From: JACCYJ01 sp038198775 | GTDB taxonomy: Bacteria > Actinomycetota > Actinomycetes > Propionibacteriales > Nocardioidaceae | Direction: 5' to 3' | Assembly: GCA_038198775.1 (NCBI GenBank) | Contig: JBBPZV010000013.1 | Span: 50,755-114,754 of the forward strand | Length of the DNA stretch: 64,000 nt | Part shown: one piece after another, positions 35,270 to 42,931 of the stretch | Numbering within the stretch: position 1 is the stretch's first letter | Layout of the letters: each line of letters begins with the position of its first letter | The notes under the pieces: model-generated | Told to the model about the DNA's origin: nothing | Seen by the model: the letters and a program-made list of their open reading frames with translations, nothing else | Databases searched by the model: none | Program-made: the position numbers and the translations under genes

Positions 35270-36271
35270 TCAGCGAGGCAGGAGACCGGCCAGCACCTTC
35301 GCCGCCCGCCGGGCGTCGGTCGCGGAGACGTCCAGGTGAGTGACCAACCGCAGCGCGTGGGGACCGACGGCGCTGCACAGCACCCCGCCGGAGCGCGCCT
35401 CGGCGACCACGGCGACGGCGTCAGCACAGGGCACGACCACGATGTTGGTGTCGACGCGGGCGGGGTCGAGCCCGCACGCCTCAGCCAGCAACCGGGCGTG
35501 AGCATGGTCGTCGGCGAGCCGCTCCACGTGGTGGTCGAGCGCGTGGATCCCGGCCGCCGCGAGCACGCCGGCCTGACGCCAGCCGCCACCGAGGCGCTTG
35601 CGCCACTCCCGGGCGGCCGTGACGACGTCGCCCGACCCCACCAGCAACGACCCCACCGGTGCGCCGAGCCCCTTGGACAGCGCCACGGTCACGACATCGG
35701 CGATCCGCCCGTAGTCGCGCATCGGCACCCTCGCCGCGACGTACGCGTGCCAGAGCCGGGCTCCGTCGAGGTGCACGGCGATCCCGTGGTCGTCGGCGAC
35801 CGCCCGCAGCTGGCGCAGCCCGTCGTACGGCTGCACGCTGCCGCCGCCGAAGTTGTGGGTGTTCTCGACCGAGATCGCGGTGGTTCGCACCAGGAACGGC
35901 CCGAGGTCGGGGGCGACGAGCTCCGCGACCTGGGCCGGGTCGACCAGACCGTACGGGTGCGACCAGGTCCGCATCGTGACCCCGTTGACGGCGGCGTGGG
36001 CGCCGAGCTCGGCGCGGGCGATGTGCGCCTGGGCCTCGCACAGCACCTCCGCTCCCACCGGCACCAGGGCCCGGATCGCGAGCAGGTTGGCCAGCGACCC
36101 GGTGACACAGAACAGCGCCGCCTGGTGGCCGAGAAGATGCGCCACCCGCTCCTCCAGCGCCGCCACCGTTGGGTCCTCGCCGTACACGTCGTCGCCGACG
36201 TCGGCGGCCGCCATCGCCTTGCGCATGGCCTGGGTGGGGCGCGTCACGGTGTCGCTGCGCAGGTCGATCAC
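35270..36271 (-). CDS. ltaE: Low-specificity L-threonine aldolase
   Basis: A 333-residue PLP enzyme that cleaves threonine/allo-threonine to glycine and acetaldehyde. It opens MIDLRSDTVTRPTQAMRKAM. The DDVYGEDPT segment, AVHLDGARLWHAYVA and the PLP lysine in VALSKGLGAPVGSLLVG are all present. The GTG at 36271 lies 7 bases after TAGGCT, a leaderless-type arrangement. Transcribed towards the VOC gene (convergent, 10-base gap) and away from alaX, whose stop is 21 bases upstream on the same strand. Confidence 0.93.
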   Translation of the reverse strand: MIDLRSDTVTRPTQAMRKAMAAADVGDDVYGEDPTVAALEERVAHLLGHQAALFCVTGSLANLLAIRALVPVGAEVLCEAQAHIARAELGAHAAVNGVTMRTWSHPYGLVDPAQVAELVAPDLGPFLVRTTAISVENTHNFGGGSVQPYDGLRQLRAVADDHGIAVHLDGARLWHAYVAARVPMRDYGRIADVVTVALSKGLGAPVGSLLVGSGDVVTAAREWRKRLGGGWRQAGVLAAAGIHALDHHVERLADDHAHARLLAEACGLDPARVDTNIVVVPCADAVAVVAEARSGGVLCSAVGPHALRLVTHLDVSATDARRAAKVLAGLLPR

Positions 36272-36278
36272 GGCCGGC

Positions 36279-36284
36279 AGCCTA
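36279..36284 (-). promoter_or_regulatory. -10 element of leaderless ltaE
   Basis: TAGGCT on the minus strand, seven bases, then the GTG start at 36271. Confidence 0.45.
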
Positions 36285-36292
36285 TGCGCCGG

Positions 36293-37033
36293 TCAGTCCA
36301 CGACACGGATGCGTACGCGCCGGAAGCCCTTGCCCTTGTTCTCGACCTTGGTGACCTCGATCCGGCCGATCGCCCGGGTGGACGCGACATGGGTGCCGCC
36401 GTCGGCCTGGGTGTCGAGCCCCACGATGTCGACGATGCGGACGATCTCGACGTCCGGCGGCACCAGGTTGGTTGCGGTGCGGATGATGTCGGGGATCGCG
36501 AACGCCTGCTCTCGCGGCAGCACGTCGACGCTGATGCGGCGGTCGGAGGCCACCTCGGTGTTGCACGCCGCCTCGACGGTCGCCTTGAAGTCTGGTGGGA
36601 CCTCGGGGAGGTTGAAGTCCATGCGGGCAGTTCCCGGCTCCATGTTGCCGCCGGTGACCAGGCACCCGAAGTCGCGGAAGACGACGCCGGAGAGCAGGTG
36701 CAGTCCGCTGTGGGTGCGCATGAGCATGGTGCGGCGCTCGTCAGCGACGGCACCGCGGACGCTGGTGCCCGCGGGCGGGAGCGGGTCGTCCTCGTGCGGG
36801 ACGAGGTACAGGTCGTCGCCCCTTCGTACTCCCACGATCCGGGTCTGCACGCCGCCCCACAGCAGCACGCCCTCGTCGGGCGGCTGGCCGCCGCCGCCGG
36901 GATAGAACGCCGACCGGTCCAGCACGATGCCCTGGTCGGCGTCCGCGTCCAGCACCGTCGCATCCCACTCGCGCAGCGTCTGGTCCGCCATCTCCAGCCG
37001 CGTCGTCCGCCCGTGCCGGTCAAGGTCGCTCAT
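36293..37033 (-). CDS. AlaX-type alanyl-tRNA editing protein
   Basis: A 246-residue free-standing editing domain that hydrolyses Ser- or Gly-mischarged tRNAAla. N-terminal beta-barrel has LDRSAFYPGGGGQPPDEG. Zinc motif HxxxH lies in LMRTHSGLHLLSGVVF, and the second zinc His in QADGGTHVASTRAIGRIEV, followed by KGKGFRRVRIRV. The ATG at 37033 is chosen; MADQTLREW 42 bases inside is a possible shorter start. Confidence 0.9.
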   Translation of the reverse strand: MSDLDRHGRTTRLEMADQTLREWDATVLDADADQGIVLDRSAFYPGGGGQPPDEGVLLWGGVQTRIVGVRRGDDLYLVPHEDDPLPPAGTSVRGAVADERRTMLMRTHSGLHLLSGVVFRDFGCLVTGGNMEPGTARMDFNLPEVPPDFKATVEAACNTEVASDRRISVDVLPREQAFAIPDIIRTATNLVPPDVEIVRIVDIVGLDTQADGGTHVASTRAIGRIEVTKVENKGKGFRRVRIRVVD

Positions 37034-37089
37034 GAGCCGCAGCGTACGAGACGCTCCCACGGCAGCGGCCGCTTCCAGTGGCGCAGCGT

Positions 37090-37121
37090 CACTTCCAACG
37101 GGATGCGCGCCGTTGGAAGTG
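37090..37121 (-). terminator. Hairpin downstream of class II DAHP synthase (second of two)
   Basis: A perfect 12-bp stem (CACTTCCAACGG and its complement) with an 8-base loop, between aroG and alaX on the minus strand. No T-tract. Confidence 0.55.
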
Positions 37122-37123
37122 CT

Positions 37124-37149
37124 GCTATCCCAGGTGAACATGGGATAGC
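37124..37149 (-). terminator. Hairpin directly after class II DAHP synthase (first of two)
   Basis: A 9-bp perfect stem (GCTATCCCA/TGGGATAGC) with an 8-base loop, ending 10 bases from the aroG stop. Together with the adjacent 12-bp hairpin it probably ends the aroG transcript. Confidence 0.6.
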
Positions 37150-37158
37150 GACGCCTCC

Positions 37159-38493
37159 TCAGCGCACGGCAAGCATCTGCGCGACGAGGAATGCGAGCTC
37201 GAGCGACTGCGCCCGGTTGAGCCGGGGGTCGCAGGCGGTCTCGTACCGGCTCACCAGGTCACCAGCGGACAGCCGCCCGCCCCCGCCGACGCACTCGGTC
37301 ACGTCGTCGCCGGTCAGCTCCACGTGCAGGCCGCCCGGCCAGCTTCCCAGCGCCCGGTGCACCTCGAAGAAGCCCTGCACCTCGTCGATGACGTCGGCGA
37401 AGTCCCTGGTCTTGACCCCCCCACCGACGTCGAACGTGTTGCCGTGCATGGGGTCGCACACCCACGCCACCTGGACTCCAGCGGCCGTCGTCTTGTCCAC
37501 CAGCTCCGGGAGCACGTCACGGACCCGCCGAGAACCCATCCGGGTGATGAACGTCAGCCGCCCCGGCACCCGCTCCGGGTCGAGGCGTTCGGCGAGCGCG
37601 ATGGCGTCGTCGGCGCTGGCGGACGGGCCGAGCTTGACCCCGATCGGGTTCCGGACGCGGGAGAGCAGCTCGACGTGCGCGCCGTCGAGCCGGCGGGTCC
37701 GATCTCCGACCCACAAGAAGTGGCCCGACAGGTCGTACGAGGCGCCGGTGCGCGAGTCCGGTCTGGTCAGCGCATGCTCGTACTCGAGCACCAGCGCCTC
37801 GTGCGACGCGAAGAAGTCGACCGAGGTGAACTCCTCGGGTTCCACCCCACAGGCCGCCATGAACGACAGTGCCCGGTCGATTTCCGCGGCCACCTGCTCG
37901 TAGCGTTCACCGACCGGACTGGTCCGTACGAAGTCGGTGTTCCACGCGTGCACCTCCCGCAGGTCGGCGTAGCCACCGGTCACGAACGCCCGGGTGAGGT
38001 TCAAGGTCGCCGCCGAGGCGTGATAGGTGCGCAGCAGCCGCGCCGGGTCCGGCGCCCGCTCCGCCGCGGTGAACCCGTGAGCGTTGATGGCGTCACCGCG
38101 GTAGGCGGGCAGCGTCGTCTGGCCACGGGTCTCGGTCGCGACCGTGCGCGGTTTGGCGTACTGGCCGGCGATCCGGCCCACCTTCACCACCGGGACGCTC
38201 GCGGCGTACGTCAGCACGACCGCCATCGACAACAGCACCTGCAGCTTGTTGCCGACGTTGTCGGCGGTGACGCCGGCGAAGGTCTCGGCGCAGTCGCCAC
38301 CTTGCAGCAGGAACGACTCCCCGGCCGCTACCCGGGCCAGCTTATCACGCAGCCGGTCGCACTCCCCCGCGAAGACCAGCGGCGGCAGCCGGCGCAGCTC
38401 CGCCACCACGTCGTCGCGCGCGAGCGGGTCCGGCCAACCGGGTTGTTGGGACACCCCGAGCGCCCGCAGCTCGTCGAGCGAGGGAATCTGCAC
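37159..38493 (-). CDS. aroG: 3-deoxy-7-phosphoheptulonate synthase, class II
   Basis: A 444-residue plant/mycobacterial-type DAHP synthase. Signature motifs are FLLQGGDCAETF, RIAGQYAKPRT with substrate Arg/Lys, LPAYRGDAINAHGF, LTFITRMGSRRVRDVLPELV and VAWVCDPMHGNTF (metal His). The GTG at 38493 (VQIPSLDELRALG) has TACGCT six bases upstream and no Shine-Dalgarno, so it is probably leaderless; a longer frame upstream runs into the phosphofructokinase gene. It is equivalent by position to M. tuberculosis aroG (Rv2178c), whose enzyme is feedback-inhibited by aromatic amino acids. Confidence 0.96.
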   Translation of the reverse strand: MQIPSLDELRALGVSQQPGWPDPLARDDVVAELRRLPPLVFAGECDRLRDKLARVAAGESFLLQGGDCAETFAGVTADNVGNKLQVLLSMAVVLTYAASVPVVKVGRIAGQYAKPRTVATETRGQTTLPAYRGDAINAHGFTAAERAPDPARLLRTYHASAATLNLTRAFVTGGYADLREVHAWNTDFVRTSPVGERYEQVAAEIDRALSFMAACGVEPEEFTSVDFFASHEALVLEYEHALTRPDSRTGASYDLSGHFLWVGDRTRRLDGAHVELLSRVRNPIGVKLGPSASADDAIALAERLDPERVPGRLTFITRMGSRRVRDVLPELVDKTTAAGVQVAWVCDPMHGNTFDVGGGVKTRDFADVIDEVQGFFEVHRALGSWPGGLHVELTGDDVTECVGGGGRLSAGDLVSRYETACDPRLNRAQSLELAFLVAQMLAVR

Positions 38494-38499
38494 CTTGCC

Positions 38500-38505
38500 A
38501 GCGTA
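38500..38505 (-). promoter_or_regulatory. -10 element of leaderless aroG
   Basis: TACGCT on the minus strand, six bases (GGCAAG), then the GTG start at 38493. It overlaps the region just before the phosphofructokinase stop. Confidence 0.5.
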
Positions 38506-38512
38506 CGAGGGC

Positions 38513-39538
38513 TCACCCGAACAGCGTCTCGGCCTCCTCGTACAGCTCCGGTCGTACGGTCTTGAGCTCCGCGGTGCCCTCGGCCAGCGGGACCCGGACG
38601 ATGTCGGTTCCGCGCAGTGCGACCATCGTGCCGAAGTCGCCGTCGTGCACGGCGGTGATCGCGTGCAGGCCGAACCTGGTCGCGAGCCAGCGGTCGAACG
38701 CGGTGGGGGTGCCGCCACGCTGCACGTGCCCGAGCACGACGGCTCGCGCCTCCTTGCCGGTCCGGGCCTCGATCTCGGCCGCCAGCCGGTCCCCCACGCC
38801 ACCGAGACGGGCGTGACCGAACGCGTCGACCTGCCCGTCGGCGAGCGCGATGCTCCCCTCGGCCGGCACCGCCCCCTCGGCGACCACGATGATCGGGGAG
38901 TACTGGGTGGCGAAGCGGCTCACGACCTGGGCACACACGCGCTCGATGTCGAAGGGGCGCTCGGGGATCAAGATGATGTTGGCGCCTGCGGCCAGACCGC
39001 AGTGCAGCGCGATCCACCCGGCGTGGCGGCCCATCACCTCGACGACGACCACCCGGTGATGGGACTCGGCGGTGGTGTGGAGCCGGTCGATTGCCTCCAT
39101 CGCGATGTTGACCGCGGTGTCGAAGCCGAACGTGAAGTCGGTCCCGGAGAGGTCGTTGTCGATGGTCTTGGGGACTCCGACCACGTGGACCCCGAGATCG
39201 GACAGCCGCGTCGCGACCCCGAGGGTGTCCTCCCCCCCGATGGCGATGAGCGCGTCGAGCGAGAGCGAGCTGAGCGTGTCGGTGATCTTGTCGACGCCAC
39301 CGTCGACCGCGAAGGGATTGGTACGAGACGACCCCAAGATGGTGCCACCACGCGGCAGGATCCCGCGTACCTGCGGGACGCCGAGCTCCATGACCGTCCG
39401 CTCGAGTGGCCCCCGCCAGCCGTCGCGAAACCCGACGAAGGCGTCCCCGTACTCCCGGGTGCCCTTGCGCACCACGGCCCGGATCACCGCGTTGAGACCC
39501 GGGCAGTCCCCGCCCCCGGTCAGCACCCCTACCCGCAT
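38513..39538 (-). CDS. 6-phosphofructokinase, residues of the pyrophosphate-dependent type
   Basis: A 341-residue group III phosphofructokinase starting MRVGVLTGGGDCPGLNAVIR. Phosphoryl-donor residues read GGEDTLG (Asp at 104) and GVPKTIDNDL (Lys at 124); catalytic region TIDNDLSGT, substrate VVVEVMGRHAGWIAL and HVQRGGTPTAFDRWL follow. Asp104 with Lys124 is the combination of pyrophosphate-dependent enzymes such as that of Amycolatopsis methanolica, whereas ATP enzymes have Gly at 104. The ATG at 39538 has GGGAGG upstream. It may therefore work reversibly in glycolysis and gluconeogenesis. Confidence 0.92.
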   Translation of the reverse strand: MRVGVLTGGGDCPGLNAVIRAVVRKGTREYGDAFVGFRDGWRGPLERTVMELGVPQVRGILPRGGTILGSSRTNPFAVDGGVDKITDTLSSLSLDALIAIGGEDTLGVATRLSDLGVHVVGVPKTIDNDLSGTDFTFGFDTAVNIAMEAIDRLHTTAESHHRVVVVEVMGRHAGWIALHCGLAAGANIILIPERPFDIERVCAQVVSRFATQYSPIIVVAEGAVPAEGSIALADGQVDAFGHARLGGVGDRLAAEIEARTGKEARAVVLGHVQRGGTPTAFDRWLATRFGLHAITAVHDGDFGTMVALRGTDIVRVPLAEGTAELKTVRPELYEEAETLFG

Positions 39539-39594
39539 CGCGCCTCCCGGTCGTGTCGATGGCCGCACCGCCAGCCCGCACCGTAGCCGACCAC

Positions 39595-39660
39595 GAACTC
39601 TCGGATGGTCGGGCCGGAACTCTCGGATGGTTGGGCCGGAACTCTCGGATCGTCTAGCGT
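39595..39660 (+). repeat. Three tandem 22-bp repeats in a divergent promoter
   Basis: Copies start at 39595, 39617 and 39639. The first two differ at one base (GAACTCTCGGATGGTCGGGC against GGTTGGGC) and the third keeps the first 12 bases then diverges into the -10 element TAGCGT. They fill the gap between the phosphofructokinase and DUF1028 genes. The 22-bp period is two helical turns, as expected for a regulator binding one face. Confidence 0.8.
39655..39660 (+). promoter_or_regulatory. -10 element of leaderless DUF1028 gene
   Basis: TAGCGT, six bases, then the GTG at 39667. It overlaps the third tandem repeat. Confidence 0.5.
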
Positions 39661-39666
39661 TCGGGG

Positions 39667-40485
39667 GTGACGTTCTCGATCGTTGCCAAGTCCGCTGACG
39701 CGCGCTGCTGGGGTGTCGCGGTGGCCTCCAAGTTCCTCGCCGTCGGGGCCGCGGTCCCCGCCGCCGCACTCGACGCCGGGGCGATCGCGACCCAGTCGTT
39801 CGCCAACACGCTCTACAAGCGCGACGGGCTCGACCTGCTGCGCCGGGGCAGTACGGCGCAGCAGACGCTGGACGCGCTGCTCGCCGCCGACGAGCAGCGC
39901 GAGGAACGTCAAGCCGGCATCGTCGATGCCGATGGTCGAGCCGCCACCTGGACCGGCGCCGAGTGCCTGCACTGGGCCGGGGGTCAGACCGGACCGGGCT
40001 ACGCGGTCCAGGGCAACATCTTGACCGGCCCGGAGGTGGTGGCTGCGATGCGCGAGGCGTACCTCGACCGGGACGGTGCCGACCTGCCCGAACGGCTGCT
40101 CGCGGCGCTGCGCGCCGGTGACGCCGCCGGTGGCGACAGCCGCGGGCGGCAGAGTGCAGCGCTGCTGGTGGTTTCCGACGCCGGCGGGTACACCCCGGGG
40201 GACGACCTGGCGTACGACCTGCGGGTGGACGACCACCCGGACCCGTGCACCGAGCTGGCCCGACTGCTGGACCTGCACCACGTCTACTTCGACCGCCCGG
40301 ACCCCGAGGACCTGCTCCCGCTGGAAGGGGAGCTGGCCGCCGAGGTGGACGCCCACCTGGCGCGACTTGGCCAGCCCGACCTGGACACTTGGGCCGGCGT
40401 GGAGAACTACGAAGTACGCCTGGCCGAGGGCCGCATCGACAGGTTCGTGCTCGCGCGGCTGCGTGCGCAGGCCGCCGGCGCGTGA
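39667..40485 (+). CDS. DUF1028 (Ntn-hydrolase-like) protein
   Basis: A 272-residue protein opening MTFSIVAKSADARCWGVAVASKF, the DUF1028 start with a Thr/Ser at position 2-4 as in Ntn hydrolases. Other conserved stretches are GAIATQSFANTLYKRDGLDLL, YAVQGNILTGPEVV, GGDSRGRQSAALLVV and YDLRVDDHPDPCTELARLLDLH. It is probably an amidohydrolase; no substrate is established. A C-terminal extension of about 60 residues is present. Leaderless GTG start; promoter overlaps the 22-bp repeats. Confidence 0.88.
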   Translation: MTFSIVAKSADARCWGVAVASKFLAVGAAVPAAALDAGAIATQSFANTLYKRDGLDLLRRGSTAQQTLDALLAADEQREERQAGIVDADGRAATWTGAECLHWAGGQTGPGYAVQGNILTGPEVVAAMREAYLDRDGADLPERLLAALRAGDAAGGDSRGRQSAALLVVSDAGGYTPGDDLAYDLRVDDHPDPCTELARLLDLHHVYFDRPDPEDLLPLEGELAAEVDAHLARLGQPDLDTWAGVENYEVRLAEGRIDRFVLARLRAQAAGA

Positions 40486-40588
40486 CCCGATCCTGGCGGA
40501 CCGATGAGTTTCGGGCCGGCCCGGAGTCTTCCCCGACCTGGCCGGACGAGTAGCGTCACGGCCGACGGCAGCACGAAGGAGACAGCGC

Positions 40589-41704
40589 ATGGGCGGCACA
40601 CGAGTCCTCGTCGGGACCCGCAAGGGCGCCTTCGTCCTCACCTCGGACGAGGGGCGCACGGACTGGACGGTCCACGGCCCGCACTTCCCGGGGTGGGAGA
40701 TCTACCACCTCAAGGGTTCGGCGCTGAACCCCGACCGGGTCTATGCCTCGCAGACCAGCGGATGGTTCGGCCAGGTGGTCCAGCGCTCCGACGACGGAGG
40801 CGCGTCCTGGGAGACGGTGGGCAACGACTTCAGCTACGACGGGGTCCCCGGCGAGCACCAGTGGTACGACGGGTCGTTGCGGCCCTGGGCCTTCACCAGG
40901 GTCTGGCACCTCGAGCCCTCGGTGCACGACGCGGAGACGGTGTACGCCGGTGTCGAGGACGCGGCGCTTTTCAAGTCGACCGACGGCGGTGCTCAGTGGT
41001 CGGAGCTGTCGGGCCTGCGCCAGCACGACACCGGCCCGCAGTGGCAGCCCGGCGCCGGCGGCATGTGCCTGCACACCGTCGTCGAGCACCCGACCGACCC
41101 CGACCGGCTCTACGTCGCTATCTCCGCCGCCGGCGCCTTCCGCACCGGCGACGGCGGACAGACGTGGCAGCCGATCAACAAGGGGCTCCGTTCCGGCGAG
41201 ATCCCAGACCAGGACTCCGAGGTCGGTCACTGCGTCCACCGCATCGACATGCACCCGGAGAACCCCGAGGTGCTCTACATGCAAAAGCACTGGGACGTCA
41301 TGCGCAGCAAGGACGGGGGCGAGACCTGGCAGGAGGTCAGCGGCAACCTGCCGTCCGACTTCGGCTTCCCCATCACGGTCCACGCCCACGAGCCCGAGAC
41401 CGTCTACGTCGTTCCGATCACCAGTGACTCGCACCACTTCCCACCCGATGGCAGGCTGCGCGTCTACCGGAGCCGTACCGGTGGCGACGAGTGGGAGGCG
41501 CTGACGAACGGCCTGCCGCAGCAAGACTGCTACGTCAACGTGCTGCGCGACGCCATGGCCGTCGACCAGCACGAGTCCTGCGGGGTCTACCTCGGCACCA
41601 CCGGCGGCCAGGTCTATGCGTCCAACGACTCCGGCGACTCGTGGGCGCCGATCGTGCGTGACCTGCCCGCCGTACTCTCCGTCGAGGTGCAGACGCTGCG
41701 ATGA
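40589..41704 (+). CDS. BNR/sialidase-like beta-propeller protein
   Basis: A 371-residue cytoplasmic (no signal peptide) protein made of BNR/Asp-box repeats: SDDGGASWETVG, STDGGAQWSELSG, TGDGGQTWQPIN, SKDGGETWQEVSG, SRTGGDEWEALTN and SNDSGDSWAPI. It opens GGTRVLVGTRKGAFVLTSDE. Such propellers are often labelled exo-alpha-sialidase, but the sialidase Arg triad is not evident and no enzymatic function should be assumed. A -10-like TAGCGT at 40551 and an AAGGAGA site precede the ATG. It is followed after 7 bases by a ubiquitin-like protein. Confidence 0.88.
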   Translation: MGGTRVLVGTRKGAFVLTSDEGRTDWTVHGPHFPGWEIYHLKGSALNPDRVYASQTSGWFGQVVQRSDDGGASWETVGNDFSYDGVPGEHQWYDGSLRPWAFTRVWHLEPSVHDAETVYAGVEDAALFKSTDGGAQWSELSGLRQHDTGPQWQPGAGGMCLHTVVEHPTDPDRLYVAISAAGAFRTGDGGQTWQPINKGLRSGEIPDQDSEVGHCVHRIDMHPENPEVLYMQKHWDVMRSKDGGETWQEVSGNLPSDFGFPITVHAHEPETVYVVPITSDSHHFPPDGRLRVYRSRTGGDEWEALTNGLPQQDCYVNVLRDAMAVDQHESCGVYLGTTGGQVYASNDSGDSWAPIVRDLPAVLSVEVQTLR

Positions 41705-41711
41705 CGACGTC

Positions 41712-42017
41712 GTGAGCGACTCGGTGCGGGTGGTGCTTCCAGCCCACCTTCGGGCGATGGCCAAGGTGCAGGGCGAGGTCCGGATCGATGTCCGCGGCGA
41801 GGTCACGCAGCGGGCGGTGCTCGATGCCCTCGAGGCGGAGTTCCCGGTGCTGCTGGGCACGATCCGCGACCGGGCGACGGCGAGGCGACGAGCATTCGTG
41901 CGCTTCTACGCCTGCAACGAGGACCTGTCGCACGAGGAGCCGGACACGCCGCTGCCGGCGCGGGTCGTCGCCGGTGACGAGCCGTTCCTGGTCGTCGGCG
42001 CGATGGCCGGCGGCTGA
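41712..42017 (+). CDS. MoaD/ThiS-like ubiquitin-fold protein ending in Gly-Gly
   Basis: A 101-residue beta-grasp protein (SVRVVLPAHLRAMAKVQGEV, TQRAVLDALEAEFPVLLGTI, ARVVAGDEPFLVVGAMAGG). The C-terminal GG is what MoaD, ThiS and prokaryotic ubiquitin-like proteins use for adenylation, thiocarboxylation or conjugation. A middle segment (RRRAFVRFYACNEDLSHEEP) is specific to this subfamily. GTG at 41712. No molybdopterin or thiazole genes are nearby; the only partner is the propeller gene, so it may serve as a sulfur carrier or modifier for that protein. Confidence 0.85.
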   Translation: MSDSVRVVLPAHLRAMAKVQGEVRIDVRGEVTQRAVLDALEAEFPVLLGTIRDRATARRRAFVRFYACNEDLSHEEPDTPLPARVVAGDEPFLVVGAMAGG

Positions 42018-42034
42018 CCGACGCTCGGCAACGG

Positions 42035-42823
42035 CTACGACGCCTGCGCTGCCGGAGGCTCGTCCAGATCAGCGACCGAGAGCGGCTGCTCCACCGCCAC
42101 CGCTCCGGGATTCAAGTTGACCGGCGCCGGACCCAACTTGGCGACCCGCTTGGCGTCCTCCTTGGCGCGCGACGCGTAGACGTCGACGTACTCCTGCCCG
42201 GACATCCGCATGATCTCGTACATAACCTCGTCGGTGACCGCGCGAAGGATGTAGCGGTCGCCCTCCATGCCCTGGTAGCGAGAGAAGTCCAGCGGCTTGC
42301 CGAAACGCACACCGGGCCGGCGCAGCCTGGCGAACACCTTGCCCGGAGGCGCGATCTCCGCGGTGTGCAGCAGCGCCACCGGGATGACCGGGACCTTGGA
42401 CTCCAGAGCCAGCCGGGCCAGGCCGGTCCGGCCGCGGTAGAGGCGTCCGTCGTGGGAACGGGTCCCCTCGGGGAAGATGCCGAACAGCTCCCCTCGGCTC
42501 AGGATGCTCAGCCCCGACCTCAGCGCCCCCTCGGAGGACCTGCCTCCTGACCGGTCGATGGGGACCTGTCCGGCGCCGGCGAAGAACCGGCGCTGCAACC
42601 AGCCCTTGACCCCCCGGCCCTCGAAGTACTCCGCCTTGGCGACGAAGGTCACCCGGCGGGAGACCGCCAGCGGCATGAACAGCCAGTCGGTGTAGGAGAG
42701 GTGGTTGCAGGCAAGGATCGCCGGTCCCTGGTCGGGGACGTTCTCGGCCCCTTCGGTCCAGGGCCGGAACACGGTCCGTAGCATCGGACCGACCAGCACC
42801 CACTTGAGCATCCAGTAGAACAA
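42035..42823 (-). CDS. plsC: 1-acyl-sn-glycerol-3-phosphate acyltransferase
   Basis: A 262-residue membrane-associated acyltransferase making phosphatidic acid. It has an N-terminal hydrophobic helix, the HX4D catalytic motif in ACNHLSYTDWLFMPL, substrate motif IFPEGTRSHDGRLYRG and VPVIPVALLHTAEIAPPG. The C-terminal tail is longer than in E. coli. Position close to glucokinase and START-like genes matches the M. tuberculosis Rv2182c-Rv2185c neighbourhood. Confidence 0.93.
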   Translation of the reverse strand: MFYWMLKWVLVGPMLRTVFRPWTEGAENVPDQGPAILACNHLSYTDWLFMPLAVSRRVTFVAKAEYFEGRGVKGWLQRRFFAGAGQVPIDRSGGRSSEGALRSGLSILSRGELFGIFPEGTRSHDGRLYRGRTGLARLALESKVPVIPVALLHTAEIAPPGKVFARLRRPGVRFGKPLDFSRYQGMEGDRYILRAVTDEVMYEIMRMSGQEYVDVYASRAKEDAKRVAKLGPAPVNLNPGAVAVEQPLSVADLDEPPAAQAS

Positions 42824-42931
42824 CTGCGCCCCTCCTTCGACGCTGGAACCCTACTCGGGCCCGCGGCCGAGGCGGTACCCATGGCACGGTGGCGCGTGCG
42901 ACCATGCAGCGGAGAGAAACCGAGGTGGGCG

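Noticed and set aside
39595..39660. CRISPR-like repeat array
   Set aside because: The three 22-bp copies are directly adjacent without spacers and there are no cas genes.
40589..41704. Functional sialidase
   Set aside because: Only Asp-box repeats support this. No signal peptide and no clear catalytic Arg triad or Tyr/Glu pair were found.
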